64,000 nucleotides of DNA. It comes from Blastococcus aggregatus (lineage in GTDB: Bacteria > Actinomycetota > Actinomycetes > Mycobacteriales > Geodermatophilaceae). The notes beneath the pieces were generated by a model. It was not told the origin of the DNA, searched no databases, and saw only the letters and a list, made by a program, of their open reading frames with translations. Shown one piece after another: positions 1 through 13,274 of this stretch (positions are counted from its first letter, which is position 1; every line of letters begins with the position of its first letter). Location of the stretch: the NCBI RefSeq assembly GCF_900221005.1, contig NZ_OBQI01000005.1, positions 186,001 to 250,000 of the forward strand, read 5' to 3'. The translations under genes were made by a program, and so were the position numbers.

Positions 1-593
1 GGGTCGGCCTCCGCGGGGACGCCGTCGGTGAGGATCCGCTCCGCGAGCGCCCTCATCGACGTCCGCTCGTTCATCGCGGTGCGCTGCAGCCAGCGGAACG
101 CATCGGCCTCGGTCAGCCCGCGCTCGGCCATCAGCCGGCCCTTGGCCTTCTCCACCGCCTGGCGGGCCGCGAGCCGCTCCTCGAGCGTGCGCACCTCGCC
201 GTCCAGCGCGGCCATCTCGGCGAACCGGCCACGGGCCACCTCGATCGCGGGCACCAGGTCGTTCTTCGAGAACGGCTTCACCAGGTAGGCCATGGCACCG
301 GCGTCCCGCGCCCGCTCCACCAGCTCGCGCTGGCTGAACGCGGTCAGCACGATCACCGGGGCGATCCGGGCCGAGGCGATCTGCTCCGCCGCGGACAACC
401 CGTCGAGCACCGGCATCTGGATGTCGAGGATCACCAGGTCCGGCGACAGCTCCATGGCGCGGTCCACGGCCTGCTGCCCGTCGCCCACCTCGGCAACGAC
501 CTCGTACCCCTCCTCCTCGAGCATCTCCTTGAGATCGAGACGGATGAGTGCTTCGTCCTCGGCGATGAGAACCCTGGCCGGCGCGCTGCTCAC
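1..593 (-). CDS. ANTAR-domain response regulator, PdtaR/AmiR-NasT type (3' end outside window)
   Basis: Two-domain transcription antitermination regulator. Seen: a receiver domain with the acidic pocket EDE near residues 10-12, phospho-acceptor in the LVILDIQMP stretch, and the conserved Lys in MAYLVKPFSKND. A coiled linker (EERLAARQAVEKAKGRLM) follows, leading into an ANTAR RNA-binding helix bundle with the typical EADAFRWLQRTAM. Family knowledge: a sensor kinase (PdtaS in mycobacteria) phosphorylates such proteins, and ANTAR then binds paired RNA hexaloops to allow read-through. The start is GTG at 593, with a TAGGCT box 7 nt upstream and no Shine-Dalgarno sequence, so it is probably leaderless. 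No stop codon is reached, so the last residues lie beyond position 1. No partner kinase is visible here. Confidence 0.9.
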   Translation of the reverse strand, partial: MSSAPARVLIAEDEALIRLDLKEMLEEEGYEVVAEVGDGQQAVDRAMELSPDLVILDIQMPVLDGLSAAEQIASARIAPVIVLTAFSQRELVERARDAGAMAYLVKPFSKNDLVPAIEVARGRFAEMAALDGEVRTLEERLAARQAVEKAKGRLMAERGLTEADAFRWLQRTAMNERTSMRALAERILTDGVPAEAD

Positions 594-600
594 GAGGGCG

Positions 601-606
601 AGCCTA
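601..606 (-). promoter_or_regulatory. -10 box TAGGCT of the ANTAR regulator
   Basis: TANNNT hexamer ending 7 nt before the GTG start, with no ribosome binding site; arrangement typical of a leaderless actinobacterial transcript. Confidence 0.6.
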
Positions 607-666
607 GCCACGTCGGCCCCCACCGGGCCCCCGCTAGGCTGATCCGGCTGCCGGCCCGACCGGCAC

Positions 667-740
667 GCCCCCGTACCCCAATCGGCAGAGGGAGCGGATT
701 CAAAACCCGCGCAGTGTGCGTTCGAGTCGCACCGGGGGCA
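667..740 (+). tRNA. tRNA-Leu (anticodon CAA), class I shape
   Basis: 74-nt cloverleaf read by hand. The acceptor stem GCCCCCG/CGGGGGC pairs perfectly, with discriminator A740 and no encoded CCA. The D arm carries GG at 684-685. The anticodon arm is 694-710 with loop TTCAAAA and anticodon CAA at 701-703. The T arm GTGCG/CGCAC has loop TTCGAGT. The variable region is only 5 nt (711-715), whereas leucine tRNAs normally have a long variable arm. The top anticodon-stem pair is an A698-C706 mismatch. Decoding of UUG is inferred from the anticodon; charging by LeuRS cannot be judged from sequence. Confidence 0.85.
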
Positions 741-821
741 CTGGACCTGATCGTCGTCCTCCGGACGACACCGCCACCACGAGCCGTTCCCCGGCTGCGG
801 CGAGCGTGTCCCTGCCGATCG

Positions 822-930
822 TCGGGGACCCTCCGGGCCCCGCTCCTCTCGGCGCCTCGCGGGGCGCCTCACGTTCCAGCGTCTTCGTCCTGCGTCGCGA
901 CATGCCTCGGGGACCCTCCGGGCCCCGCTC
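822..930. repeat. 24-bp direct repeat pair in the tRNA-decarboxylase gap
   Basis: Identical 24-mers at 822-845 and 907-930, both containing GGGGACCCTCCGGGCCCC. Each copy can fold into a short GGGG-CCC / GGG-CCCC hairpin with a TCC loop. The pair lies downstream of the tRNA and just before the promoter of the decarboxylase. It may act as a terminator or be a dispersed intergenic repeat. Confidence 0.7.
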
Positions 931-941
931 GACCTGCCGCA

Positions 942-947
942 TACGGT
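942..947 (+). promoter_or_regulatory. -10 box TACGGT of the decarboxylase gene
   Basis: TANNNT hexamer followed by GGCCAT and the GTG at 954; the 6-nt spacing and lack of a Shine-Dalgarno sequence suggest a leaderless mRNA and support this start. Confidence 0.6.
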
Positions 948-953
948 GGCCAT

Positions 954-2537
954 GTGACCGAGCCCGCTCCGCACATGACTCCTGAGCAGTTCCGGCAGCA
1001 CGGCCACGAGGTCGTGGACTGGATCGCCGACTACTGGGCGCGGGTGGAGTCCCTGCCAGTGCGCTCGACGGTGGCGCCGGGCGATGTGCGGGCCGCGCTG
1101 CCGGACGCGCCCCCGGAGCGGGGCGAGCCGTTCGCCGACGTGCTGGGCGACCTCGACCGCGTCGTGGTCCCCGGCCTCACGCACTGGCAGCACCCGGGCT
1201 TCTTCGGCTACTTCCCCGCGAACACCTCCGGGCCCTCCGTGCTCGGCGACCTCGTCTCGGCGGGCCTCGGCGTCCAGGGCATGTCGTGGGTGACCAGCCC
1301 GGCCGCGACCGAGCTCGAGCAGCACGTCATGGACTGGTTCGCCGAGCTGCTCGGGCTGCCCGCGTCCTTCCGCTCCACCGGCACCGGCGGCGGCGTCGTC
1401 CAGGACTCCAGCTCCGGCGCCAACCTCGTCGCGCTGCTCGCCGCCCTGCACCGCGCCAGCGGCGGCGCGACAGTCCGCCGCGGCGTCGAACCCGAGCGGG
1501 CCACCGTCTACGTCTCCCGGGAGACCCACTCCTCGATGGAGAAGGCCGTCCGCATCGCCGGCCTGGGCAGCGACGCGGTCCGCATCGTCGAGGTCGACGG
1601 CGCCCTGGCCATGGACCCCGCCGCGCTCGCCGCCCGCATGGAGCGCGACGTCGCCCGCGGGTACACCCCGGTGCTGGTCTGCGCCACCGTCGGCACGACG
1701 TCGACCACCGCCATGGACCCGCTGGCCGCGATCGGCCCGATCTGCCAGAAGCACGGCGCGTGGCTGCACGTCGACGCCGCCTACGCCGGCGTCAGCGCCG
1801 TCGTCCCCGAGCTGCGCGCCCTCCAGGACGGCGTGGAGTGGGCCGACAGCTACACCACCGACGCGCACAAGTGGCTGCTCACCGGGTTCGACGCCACCCT
1901 CTTCTGGGTCGCCGACCGCGCCGCCCTGACCGGGGCCCTGTCGATCCTCCCGGAGTACCTGCGCAACGCCGCCACCGACGCCGGCACCGTCGTCGACTAC
2001 CGCGACTGGCAGGTGCCCCTCGGCCGGCGCTTCCGGGCGCTCAAGCTCTGGTTCGTGCTCCGCTGGTACGGCGCCGAGGGCCTGCGCGCGCACATCCGCA
2101 CCTCGGTCGCCCTCGCCCAGGAGCTGGCCGGCTGGGCCGAGGCCGACGAGCGGTTCGACGTGCTCAGCCCGCACCCGCTGTCGCTGGTCTGCCTGACGCC
2201 GCGCTGGCCGGCCGGGGTCGACGCCGACGTCGCCACCATGACCCTGCTCGAGCGGCTCAACGACGGCGGCGAGGTGTTCCTGACCCACACCACCGTCGGG
2301 GGTCGCGCCGTCCTCCGGATCGCGGTGGGCGCGCCGGCGACGACCCGAGCGCACGTCGAGCGGGTGTGGACCCTGCTGCGCGAGGGCCACGACTGGCTGG
2401 CCGCCGACTTCGCCACCCAGGCCGCCGAGCAGGCCGCCGCCCGCCAGGCGGAGCGTGACCGCATCGCGGCCGAGGCCCGGCAGGCCGTGCAGCCCGCCGA
2501 CGACGAGAGCGCCCAGGAGCCCGCACCCGCCGAGTGA
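954..2537 (+). CDS. PLP-dependent aromatic-L-amino-acid decarboxylase family protein
   Basis: Group II pyridoxal-phosphate decarboxylase of about 527 aa, expected to convert an aromatic L-amino acid (Trp, Phe, Tyr or DOPA type) to the amine plus CO2 in the cytoplasm. Seen: the N-terminal MTPEQFRQHGHEVVDWIADYW typical of the family, HVDAAYAG (cofactor aspartate), and the Schiff-base lysine in DAHKWLLTGFD (Lys306 from this start). The C-terminal 45 residues are Ala/Glu/Gln-rich, probably a disordered tail. GTG at 954 is preferred over ATG at 975 because of the TACGGT box; an open frame continues upstream into the tRNA and is not coding. The substrate is not predictable from sequence alone. The gene stands alone and converges on tesB. 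Confidence 0.9.
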   Translation: MTEPAPHMTPEQFRQHGHEVVDWIADYWARVESLPVRSTVAPGDVRAALPDAPPERGEPFADVLGDLDRVVVPGLTHWQHPGFFGYFPANTSGPSVLGDLVSAGLGVQGMSWVTSPAATELEQHVMDWFAELLGLPASFRSTGTGGGVVQDSSSGANLVALLAALHRASGGATVRRGVEPERATVYVSRETHSSMEKAVRIAGLGSDAVRIVEVDGALAMDPAALAARMERDVARGYTPVLVCATVGTTSTTAMDPLAAIGPICQKHGAWLHVDAAYAGVSAVVPELRALQDGVEWADSYTTDAHKWLLTGFDATLFWVADRAALTGALSILPEYLRNAATDAGTVVDYRDWQVPLGRRFRALKLWFVLRWYGAEGLRAHIRTSVALAQELAGWAEADERFDVLSPHPLSLVCLTPRWPAGVDADVATMTLLERLNDGGEVFLTHTTVGGRAVLRIAVGAPATTRAHVERVWTLLREGHDWLAADFATQAAEQAAARQAERDRIAAEARQAVQPADDESAQEPAPAE

Positions 2538-2565
2538 GCGCGGGCGGGCACCGGGATGCTCGACC

Positions 2566-3438
2566 TCAGAGCGAGCGGATGAGCCCCTGCTGCGTGACGG
2601 TGGCGATGTGGGTGCCGTCGGCGGCCCAGATCTGGCCGAAGCACAGCGCCCGCCCGTGGGAGGCCACCGGGCTGTCGGTCTCGTAGAGGAACCACTCGTC
2701 GGCCCGCAACGACTGGTGGAACCACACCGCGTGGTCCAGGCTCGAGCCCGCCGTCCTCCCCCAGCCGCCGCCCATGCGCGCGGTGCCGGCACCGAGCAGG
2801 CTCAGGTCGCTGGCGAAGGTGAGGGCGGCCGCGTGCACGGCCTGGTCGTCGGGCAGCCGGCCGGCCACCCGCATCCAGGCCCACGACTTCGTGTCGGGGT
2901 AGGTCTTGGGCGGGCGGTGGAAGGGGTGCTCGAGCATCCGCTGCTCCACCGCCATGCCGATGCTCATCGCGGCGCGTGCCTCCTCGCCGCGGGAGGCCAG
3001 CAGCTCGAGGAACGTCGGCAGGCTCTCCGGGGCCGGGACGTCGGGCATCGGGAGGGCGTGCTCGGCGTAGGCGGCCTCCCCCGCGGAGGCGTCGGCGGTC
3101 AGCGCGAAGATCGCCGCGTCCTTGTCCCCGCGGCGCTGCCAGGCGACCACCCGGCGGGTGCTGAAGGTGCGCCCGTCGCGCATCCGCTCGACGGCGTAGC
3201 GGATCTCCTCGTTCGGGTCGCCCGGGCGGAGGAAGTACGAGTGCAGCGAGTGCACCGTGCGCCCCTCCGGCAGGGTCAGGGCGGCTGCCATGAGCGCCTG
3301 ACCCGCCACCTGGCCGCCGAAGATGCGCTGCATCGTCGTGTCCGGCGTCTTCCCGACGTACAGGTCGGGCTCGCGCTCCTCGAGCGCCAGCACGGACATC
3401 AGCGCCGCCGCCTGGGTGTTCTCGTCGCCGCCGGTCAT
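2566..3438 (-). CDS. tesB: Acyl-CoA thioesterase II
   Basis: Double hot-dog thioesterase of 290 aa, the normal TesB length, hydrolysing medium to long acyl-CoA to free acid and CoA. Seen: the N-terminal hot dog with RIFGGQVAGQAL and VHSLHSYFLRPG, then the C-terminal hot dog with FASDLSLLG (catalytic Asp), LDHAVWFH and ALCFGQIW (Gln region). The ATG overlaps the stop of pyk as ATGA, so the two are co-transcribed and probably translationally coupled. This pyk-tesB pairing recurs in actinobacteria. The physiological substrate is unknown. Confidence 0.93.
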   Translation of the reverse strand: MTGGDENTQAAALMSVLALEEREPDLYVGKTPDTTMQRIFGGQVAGQALMAAALTLPEGRTVHSLHSYFLRPGDPNEEIRYAVERMRDGRTFSTRRVVAWQRRGDKDAAIFALTADASAGEAAYAEHALPMPDVPAPESLPTFLELLASRGEEARAAMSIGMAVEQRMLEHPFHRPPKTYPDTKSWAWMRVAGRLPDDQAVHAAALTFASDLSLLGAGTARMGGGWGRTAGSSLDHAVWFHQSLRADEWFLYETDSPVASHGRALCFGQIWAADGTHIATVTQQGLIRSL

Positions 3439-4850
3439 GAGTCGGTACCCACCTCGTGCACGCGGATCAGGTTGGTCGAGCCCACGGTGTTGGGCGGGCT
3501 GCCGGCCACGACCACCACCCGGTCGCCGACCTTGAGCCGGCCGATCGACAGCAGCGAGAAGTCCACCTGGGCGACCATGTCGTCGGTGTGGGCGACCTCC
3601 GGGACGAGGAACGTCTCCACACCCCAGGTGAGCGCGAGCCGGCTGCGGACCGCCGGATCCACCGTGAAGGCCAGCAGCGGCTGCCGGGGGTGCAGCGAGG
3701 AGAGCCTGCGCGCGGTCTCGCCGGTCTGCGTGAAGGTGGCCAGCGCCTTCACGTCCAGCGCCTCGCCGACGTCCTTGGCCGCGCGCACGATCGCCCCGGA
3801 GCGCGACCGCGAGCGGCGCACGACGTCGGGCACGGGCATGTGCTCGCTCTCGACCGCGTCGATGATCCGCTCCATGGTGCGGACGGCGGCGATCGGGTGG
3901 GCACCCACCGAGGTCTCGCCCGAGAGCATCACCGCGTCGGCGCCGTCGAGCACCGCGTTGGCGACGTCCGAGGCCTCCGCACGGGTCGGGCGCGAGTTGA
4001 CGATCATCGACTCGAGCATCTGGGTGGCGACGATGACGGGCTTGTTGCGCTCCCGCGCGGACTGGATGGCGCGCTTCTGCACCAGCGGCACCTGCTCCAG
4101 CGGCAGCTCCACGCCCAGGTCGCCGCGTGCGACCATGATGCCGTCGAACGCCTCGACGATCTCGTCCAGCCGATCCACCGCCTCGGGCTTCTCCAGCTTG
4201 GCGATGACGGGGACCTCGACATCCTCCTGGCGCATGATCTCCCGCACCAGCTCGGCGTCGTCGGCGTGCCGGACGAAGGACAGCGCGATGAAGTCGACGC
4301 CGAGCCGCAGCGCGAAGCGCAGGTCGAGCTCGTCCTTCTCCGACAGCGCCGGGACGCTGACGGCCACGCCGGGCAGCGACAGCCCCTTGTTGTTGGACAC
4401 CGGCCCGCCCTCGATGACCAGGCAGGTGACGTCGGGGCCGTGCACGGAGAGCACGGTGAGCGCGAGCTTGCCGTCGTCGACCAGCAGCCGGTCCCCGACG
4501 GAGACGTCGTTGGCCAGGTCCTTGTAGGTCGTGGAGACGCGCTCGGCGGTGCCCTCGACGTCGTCGACGGTGATGATGATCTGGCTGCCGGTGGGCCACT
4601 CGACCGGCCCGGCGGCGAAGGTGCCCAGCCGGATCTTGGGACCCTGCAGGTCGGCCAGGACGGCGACGGCGTGCCCGGTGCGGTCGGAGGCCTCGCGCAC
4701 CCGCTGGTAGGCGGTGGCGTGATCGGCGTGCGCGCCGTGGCTGAAGTTGAGCCGAGCCACGTCCATGCCGGACTCGACGAGGGCGGTGACCTGCTCGGGG
4801 GAGCTCGTGGCCGGACCGAGTGTGCAGACGATCTTGGCGCGGCGGGACAT
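3435..4850 (-). CDS. pyk: Pyruvate kinase
   Basis: Glycolytic enzyme making pyruvate and ATP from phosphoenolpyruvate and ADP; 471 aa, the usual bacterial size. Seen: RRAKIVCTLGPATSS at the N terminus, NFSHGAHADH, the active-site lysine region VIAKLEKPEAVD, metal-site MVARGDLGVELP, and a C-terminal regulatory domain. The ATG at 4850 is chosen because it begins the conserved MSRRAKIV. TAGCGT lies 7 nt upstream with no Shine-Dalgarno sequence, so a leaderless start is likely. An in-frame extension upstream runs into the gltD terminator hairpin and was not used. Confidence 0.96.
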   Translation of the reverse strand: MSRRAKIVCTLGPATSSPEQVTALVESGMDVARLNFSHGAHADHATAYQRVREASDRTGHAVAVLADLQGPKIRLGTFAAGPVEWPTGSQIIITVDDVEGTAERVSTTYKDLANDVSVGDRLLVDDGKLALTVLSVHGPDVTCLVIEGGPVSNNKGLSLPGVAVSVPALSEKDELDLRFALRLGVDFIALSFVRHADDAELVREIMRQEDVEVPVIAKLEKPEAVDRLDEIVEAFDGIMVARGDLGVELPLEQVPLVQKRAIQSARERNKPVIVATQMLESMIVNSRPTRAEASDVANAVLDGADAVMLSGETSVGAHPIAAVRTMERIIDAVESEHMPVPDVVRRSRSRSGAIVRAAKDVGEALDVKALATFTQTGETARRLSSLHPRQPLLAFTVDPAVRSRLALTWGVETFLVPEVAHTDDMVAQVDFSLLSIGRLKVGDRVVVVAGSPPNTVGSTNLIRVHEVGTDS

Positions 4851-4857
4851 GACCGCA

Positions 4858-4863
4858 ACGCTA
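4858..4863 (-). promoter_or_regulatory. -10 box TAGCGT of pyk
   Basis: TANNNT hexamer 7 nt upstream of the pyk ATG, in the 100-bp gap after gltD. Confidence 0.6.
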
Positions 4864-4908
4864 GTGGCAGCAGCGCGAGGCGACAGCGTCGACCCAGGAC
4901 GCCGTGCG

Positions 4909-4946
4909 CCGCCAGAGGCGGGGGTCACATCCCCCGCCTCCGGCGG
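4909..4946 (-). terminator. Terminator hairpin after gltBD
   Basis: 16-bp stem with one mismatch, 4909-4924 against 4931-4946, loop TCACAT. It begins 4 bp beyond the gltD stop and lies upstream of the pyk promoter. There is no U-tract, as is common at this GC content. Confidence 0.75.
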
Positions 4947-4949
4947 ACC

Positions 4950-6440
4950 TCAGCGCAGGGCGACGGCGTTCGGCGTGACCGGCCGGGGCAGCGCCGAGGC
5001 GCCGGTGAGCCAGGTGTCCGCGGCGGCAGCCGCGGCCCGGCCCTCGGCGATCGCCCACACGATGAGCGACTGACCGCGGCCGATGTCGCCGGCCACGAAG
5101 ACGCCGGGGACCGTCGACATGAACTCGGCGTCCCGGACGACGTTGTCGCGCTGGTCCATCTCCACGCCCAGGGAGTCGAGCAGCCCCTCGCGCTGGGCGC
5201 CGGTGAAGCCCATGGCCAGGAAGACCAGGTCGGCCGGCAGCTCCCGCTCGCTGCCCTCGATCTTCTGGAACCGGCCCTCGACCCGCTCGACCTCGTGCAG
5301 CAGCAGAGCGCGCACGGTGCCGTCCTCGTTGCCCAGGAACCGCTCGGTGTTCACCGAGTAGAGCCGCTCGCCGCCCTCCTCGTGGGCGCTGGAGACCCGC
5401 ATGATCATCGGGTAGGTCGGCCACGGGTTCGCGTCCTGGTCCCGCCGGTCCGGCGGCGCCGGCATGATCTCCAGTTGGGCGACCGAGGCCGCTCCCTGGC
5501 GGTGCGCGGTGCCGAGGCAGTCGGCGCCGGTGTCACCGCCACCGATGATCACCACGTGCTTGCCGGCCGCGTTGATCGGCGGGTCGTCCAGCTCGCCGAG
5601 CGCCTGCCGGTTGCCCAGCGGCAGGTACTCCATCGCCAGGTGGATGCCGGCCAGCTCGCGCCCGGGCGCGGGCAGGTCGCGCCCGATGGTGGCGCCACCG
5701 GCCAGGACGACGGCGTCGTACTCGGCGCGCAACTGCTCGGTGGACAGGTCGCCGTCGGCCGGTCCACCGACCTCGACGCCGGTGATGAAGCGGGTGCCCT
5801 CGGCGCGCATCTGGTCCAGCCGCCGGTCCAGGACGGACTTCTCCATCTTGAACTCGGGGATGCCGTAGCGGAGCAGCCCGCCGATGCGGTCGGCCCGCTC
5901 GTAGACGGTGACGTCGTGCCCTGCCCGGGTCAGCTGCTGGGCGGCGGCGAGACCGGCCGGCCCCGACCCGATCACGGCGACCTTCTTGCCCGTCCGCTCG
6001 GTGGGCGACTGCGGCTCGACCCAGCCCTCGTCCCAGGCGCGGTCGATGATCTCCCACTCGATCTGCTTGATCGCGACCGGCGACTCCTGCAGGTTGAGCA
6101 CGCAGGAGCCCTCGCACGGCGCCGGGCACAGCTTCCCGGTGAACTCCGGGAAGTTGTTGGTCGCGTGCAGCCGCTCGATGGCGTCGTGCCAGTCGTCGCG
6201 CCGGGCCAGGTCGTTCCACTCGGGGATCAGGTTGGCCACCGGGCACGCGTGGTGGCAGAACGGGATGCCGCAGTCCATGCAGCGGGCCGCCTGCTTGCGC
6301 ACCTCGGGGGTCGGGAAGAGCGGGTCCTCGCCGTTCTGGCGGGCCGTGTAGACGTCCTTCCAGTCACGGATGCGGAGCTCGACGGGACGCCGCGGCGGCA
6401 GCTCCCGGTCGAACTTCAGGAATCCGGTGGTGTCAGCCAC
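4950..6440 (-). CDS. gltD: Glutamate synthase (NADPH) small subunit
   Basis: 496 aa. The beta subunit passes NADPH electrons through FAD and two 4Fe-4S clusters to GltB. Seen: N-terminal cysteines C54, C57, C62 and C66 in the CMDCGIPFCHHACP region, further cysteines C105, C109 and C113, the FAD-binding VIGSGPAGLAAAQQL (about 155-170), a second nucleotide motif IIGGGDTGADC, and the C-terminal GDIGRGQSLIVWAI. The GTG start at 6440 has a strong AGGAGGAGG about 8 nt upstream. It lies 53 bp behind gltB and forms one operon with it. Confidence 0.96.
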   Translation of the reverse strand: MADTTGFLKFDRELPPRRPVELRIRDWKDVYTARQNGEDPLFPTPEVRKQAARCMDCGIPFCHHACPVANLIPEWNDLARRDDWHDAIERLHATNNFPEFTGKLCPAPCEGSCVLNLQESPVAIKQIEWEIIDRAWDEGWVEPQSPTERTGKKVAVIGSGPAGLAAAQQLTRAGHDVTVYERADRIGGLLRYGIPEFKMEKSVLDRRLDQMRAEGTRFITGVEVGGPADGDLSTEQLRAEYDAVVLAGGATIGRDLPAPGRELAGIHLAMEYLPLGNRQALGELDDPPINAAGKHVVIIGGGDTGADCLGTAHRQGAASVAQLEIMPAPPDRRDQDANPWPTYPMIMRVSSAHEEGGERLYSVNTERFLGNEDGTVRALLLHEVERVEGRFQKIEGSERELPADLVFLAMGFTGAQREGLLDSLGVEMDQRDNVVRDAEFMSTVPGVFVAGDIGRGQSLIVWAIAEGRAAAAAADTWLTGASALPRPVTPNAVALR

Positions 6441-6493
6441 GAGCTGCCTCCTCCTGCGCGAGTGACGTGAGACTTTCGGTGTCGTAGCGCGTC

Positions 6494-11182
<4,689 letters not shown>

Positions 11183-11541
11183 GTCACTCCCGTCGTCGGC
11201 GGCATCCGGCCCTCGCGAGAGGGACGGACGGGGCTGGAGGCCCGGGCCGGTGGTCATGGGTGGCGTAGCTGGCGGCACGTGCGAGGGAGAGCGGCCACCG
11301 GCGGGGGACGTACCCCGGGCCGACGACCGGCTCGCGAGCCCCTCGGGTGGTGGCCGAACGGGCTGTCGTGCGCGGGGCGACGCTGGCCCGGTTCCGACGA
11401 TGGCGACCCCCCCGGGATCGCCGGTGGGTTCGCAGGAAGGGTACACAGCCGCAACACGAGCCCCAGCGTGATAAACGTCCTCTCGGGGCGGGTCGGCAGG
11501 TTCCCGGCGGTCGATGTCCGGTCCGCCGCCGGACGGCGTTC
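11183..11541. other. 359-bp non-coding gap: gltB leader region
   Basis: Separates lgt from gltB, both leftward. I see no RNA gene or conserved protein. A TACCCT hexamer on the minus strand (11438-11443) could be a -10 box, giving a leader of about 250 nt for gltB, but no convincing -35 accompanies it. No nitrogen-regulator site was recognised with confidence. Confidence 0.5.
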
Positions 11542-12477
11542 TCAGCGCTCGCCCCCGGGCCGGTGATCGTCGTCACGGCGGTCCTCGTCGGCCGGCACCG
11601 GCGTGCGCGCGGGGGCCGGCGGGCCGTCCGACGAGGCGGTTTCCGCGGCGGCGAACTCCTCGCCGCGGGTGATCACCTCGCGGGGGCGGCCGCGCTGCCA
11701 CACGAGGTAGGTCAGCGCCAGCAGCCCGACGACGGCCGCCGTGAACACGTTGAGCCGGACCCCGGCGAACGTCTCCGCCGGATCGGTGCGCAGCAGCTCG
11801 ATCCACAGCCGGCCGGTGCAGTACGCGAGCACGTAGAGCGCGAACGCCTGGCCGTGGGCGAGCCGGAAGCGCCGGTCGGCCCAGATGACCAGCGCCGCGG
11901 CGGCCAGGTTCCACAACAGCTCGTAGAGGAACGTCGGGTGGAAGGTGGCGACGTCGAGGTACTCCTCCGGCCGGTTCACCCGGTCGATCTCCAGACCCCA
12001 GGGCAGGTCGGTCGGCCCGCCGAAGAGCTCCTGGTTGAACCAGTTGCCCAGCCGCCCGATCGCCTGGGCGAGCAGCAGGCCGGGAGCCAGGGCGTCGCCG
12101 AACGCGGGCAGCGGGATGCCGCGGCGCCGGCAGGCGATCCAGGCACCCACCCCGCCGAGGGCGATGGCCCCCCAGATGCCCAGGCCGCCCTCCCAGATGG
12201 CGAAGGCCTTGAGCGGGTCCCCGCCCTCTCCGAAGTAGGGCCGCGGGCTGGTGATCACGTGGTAGATCCGCCCGCCGACGATGCCGAAGGGCACCGCCCA
12301 GGTCGCGATGTCCAGCACGTCGCCGGGGGCGCCGCCGCGGGCGATCCAGCGCTTCTCGGTCAGCCACGCGGCGGCCACGATGCCGGCGATGATGCACAGC
12401 GCGTAGGCGCGCAGCGGGACGGGTCCGAGCTCCCAGACGCCCTGCGAGGGGCTCGGGATCGAGGCCAGCACGATCAT
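11542..12477 (-). CDS. lgt: Prolipoprotein diacylglyceryl transferase
   Basis: Polytopic membrane enzyme that adds diacylglycerol from phosphatidylglycerol to the lipobox cysteine of prolipoproteins. 311 aa with about seven hydrophobic segments. Seen: the signature [20 protein letters not shown] (Arg and Asn catalytic region), the [11 protein letters not shown] motif, and a hydrophilic C-terminal tail ([15 protein letters not shown]). The ATG overlaps the trpA stop as ATGA. Lgt at the end of the trp operon is usual in actinobacteria. A substrate made nearby is the LpqY-like lipoprotein at 48-49 kb. Confidence 0.95.
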   Translation of the reverse strand: MIVLASIPSPSQGVWELGPVPLRAYALCIIAGIVAAAWLTEKRWIARGGAPGDVLDIATWAVPFGIVGGRIYHVITSPRPYFGEGGDPLKAFAIWEGGLGIWGAIALGGVGAWIACRRRGIPLPAFGDALAPGLLLAQAIGRLGNWFNQELFGGPTDLPWGLEIDRVNRPEEYLDVATFHPTFLYELLWNLAAAALVIWADRRFRLAHGQAFALYVLAYCTGRLWIELLRTDPAETFAGVRLNVFTAAVVGLLALTYLVWQRGRPREVITRGEEFAAAETASSDGPPAPARTPVPADEDRRDDDHRPGGER

Positions 12478-13274
12478 GCCGGCACCCCGGCCCGGCGGAC
12501 CCCGGCGGCGAGGTCGGCGGTGAGCGCGCGGACGCCGTCGGCCCCCCGGCCCTCGAGCAGCTCGCGCACGTAGGCCGAGCCGACGATGACGCCGTCGGCG
12601 AAGGCGGCCAACTCCGCGGCCTGCGCGCCGTTCGAGACGCCCAGCCCCACGCAGAGTGCGATGTCCGGCCGCGCCTCGCGGGTCCGGGCGACCAGCACCC
12701 GGGCCGCGTCGCTCACGGAGGCCCGTGCCCCGGTCACGCCCATGGTGGAGGCGACGTAGACGAAGCCCCTGCTGGCCGCGGTCGTCGAGCGCAGCCGCAC
12801 GTCGGTCGACGAGGGGGCGACGAGGAAGACCCGGTCGAGGTCCGCACGCTCCGCCGCGGCGATCCACGCGCCGGCCTCGTCGGGGATGAGGTCCGGGGTG
12901 ATGAGCCCCGCTCCCCCGGCCGCCGCGAGGTCGGTGGCGAACCGCTCGACGCCATAGCGCTCGATCGGGTTCCAGTAGGTCATGACCACCGGGACGGCAC
13001 CGGCGGCGGCCACGGCCTCGACCGCCCGGAACACGTCGCGCAGGCCGACGCCGGCCCGCACGGCGACCTCGACGGCCTCCTGGATGACCGGGCCGTCCAT
13101 GCCGGGGTCGCTGTAGGGGACGCCGATCTCGATCACGTCGGCGCCGGCCTCGACGGCGGCCACCATCGCCGCGATCGAGGCGTCGACGTCGGGATAGCCG
13201 ACGGGCAGGTAGGCGATCAGCGCCGCCCGGCCCTCGGCCTTCGCGGCGGCGATCCGCTGTGCCAGCCGGCTCAT
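12474..13274 (-). CDS. trpA: Tryptophan synthase alpha chain
   Basis: 266-aa TIM barrel cleaving indole-3-glycerol phosphate to indole and glyceraldehyde 3-phosphate; indole is channelled to TrpB. Seen: [13 protein letters not shown], catalytic Glu in [17 protein letters not shown], catalytic Asp region [12 protein letters not shown], phosphate loop CVGLGVSNG and [15 protein letters not shown] overlaps with trpB upstream and lgt downstream imply translational coupling. Confidence 0.96.
   Translation of the reverse strand: MSRLAQRIAAAKAEGRAALIAYLPVGYPDVDASIAAMVAAVEAGADVIEIGVPYSDPGMDGPVIQEAVEVAVRAGVGLRDVFRAVEAVAAAGAVPVVMTYWNPIERYGVERFATDLAAAGGAGLITPDLIPDEAGAWIAAAERADLDRVFLVAPSSTDVRLRSTTAASRGFVYVASTMGVTGARASVSDAARVLVARTREARPDIALCVGLGVSNGAQAAELAAFADGVIVGSAYVRELLEGRGADGVRALTADLAAGVRRAGVPA

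Noticed and set aside
667..953. tRNA as attachment site of an integrated element
   Set aside because: The repeats nearby do not match the tRNA 3' end and no integrase is close.
714..953. 80-residue extension of the decarboxylase into the tRNA
   Set aside because: Overlaps the tRNA and the 24-bp repeats; the GTG at 954 has a proper -10 box.
11183..11446. 88-codon N-terminal extension of GltB
   Set aside because: Low-complexity Pro/Arg/Ser sequence without conservation; the ATG at 11182 has an SD and gives a normal propeptide.
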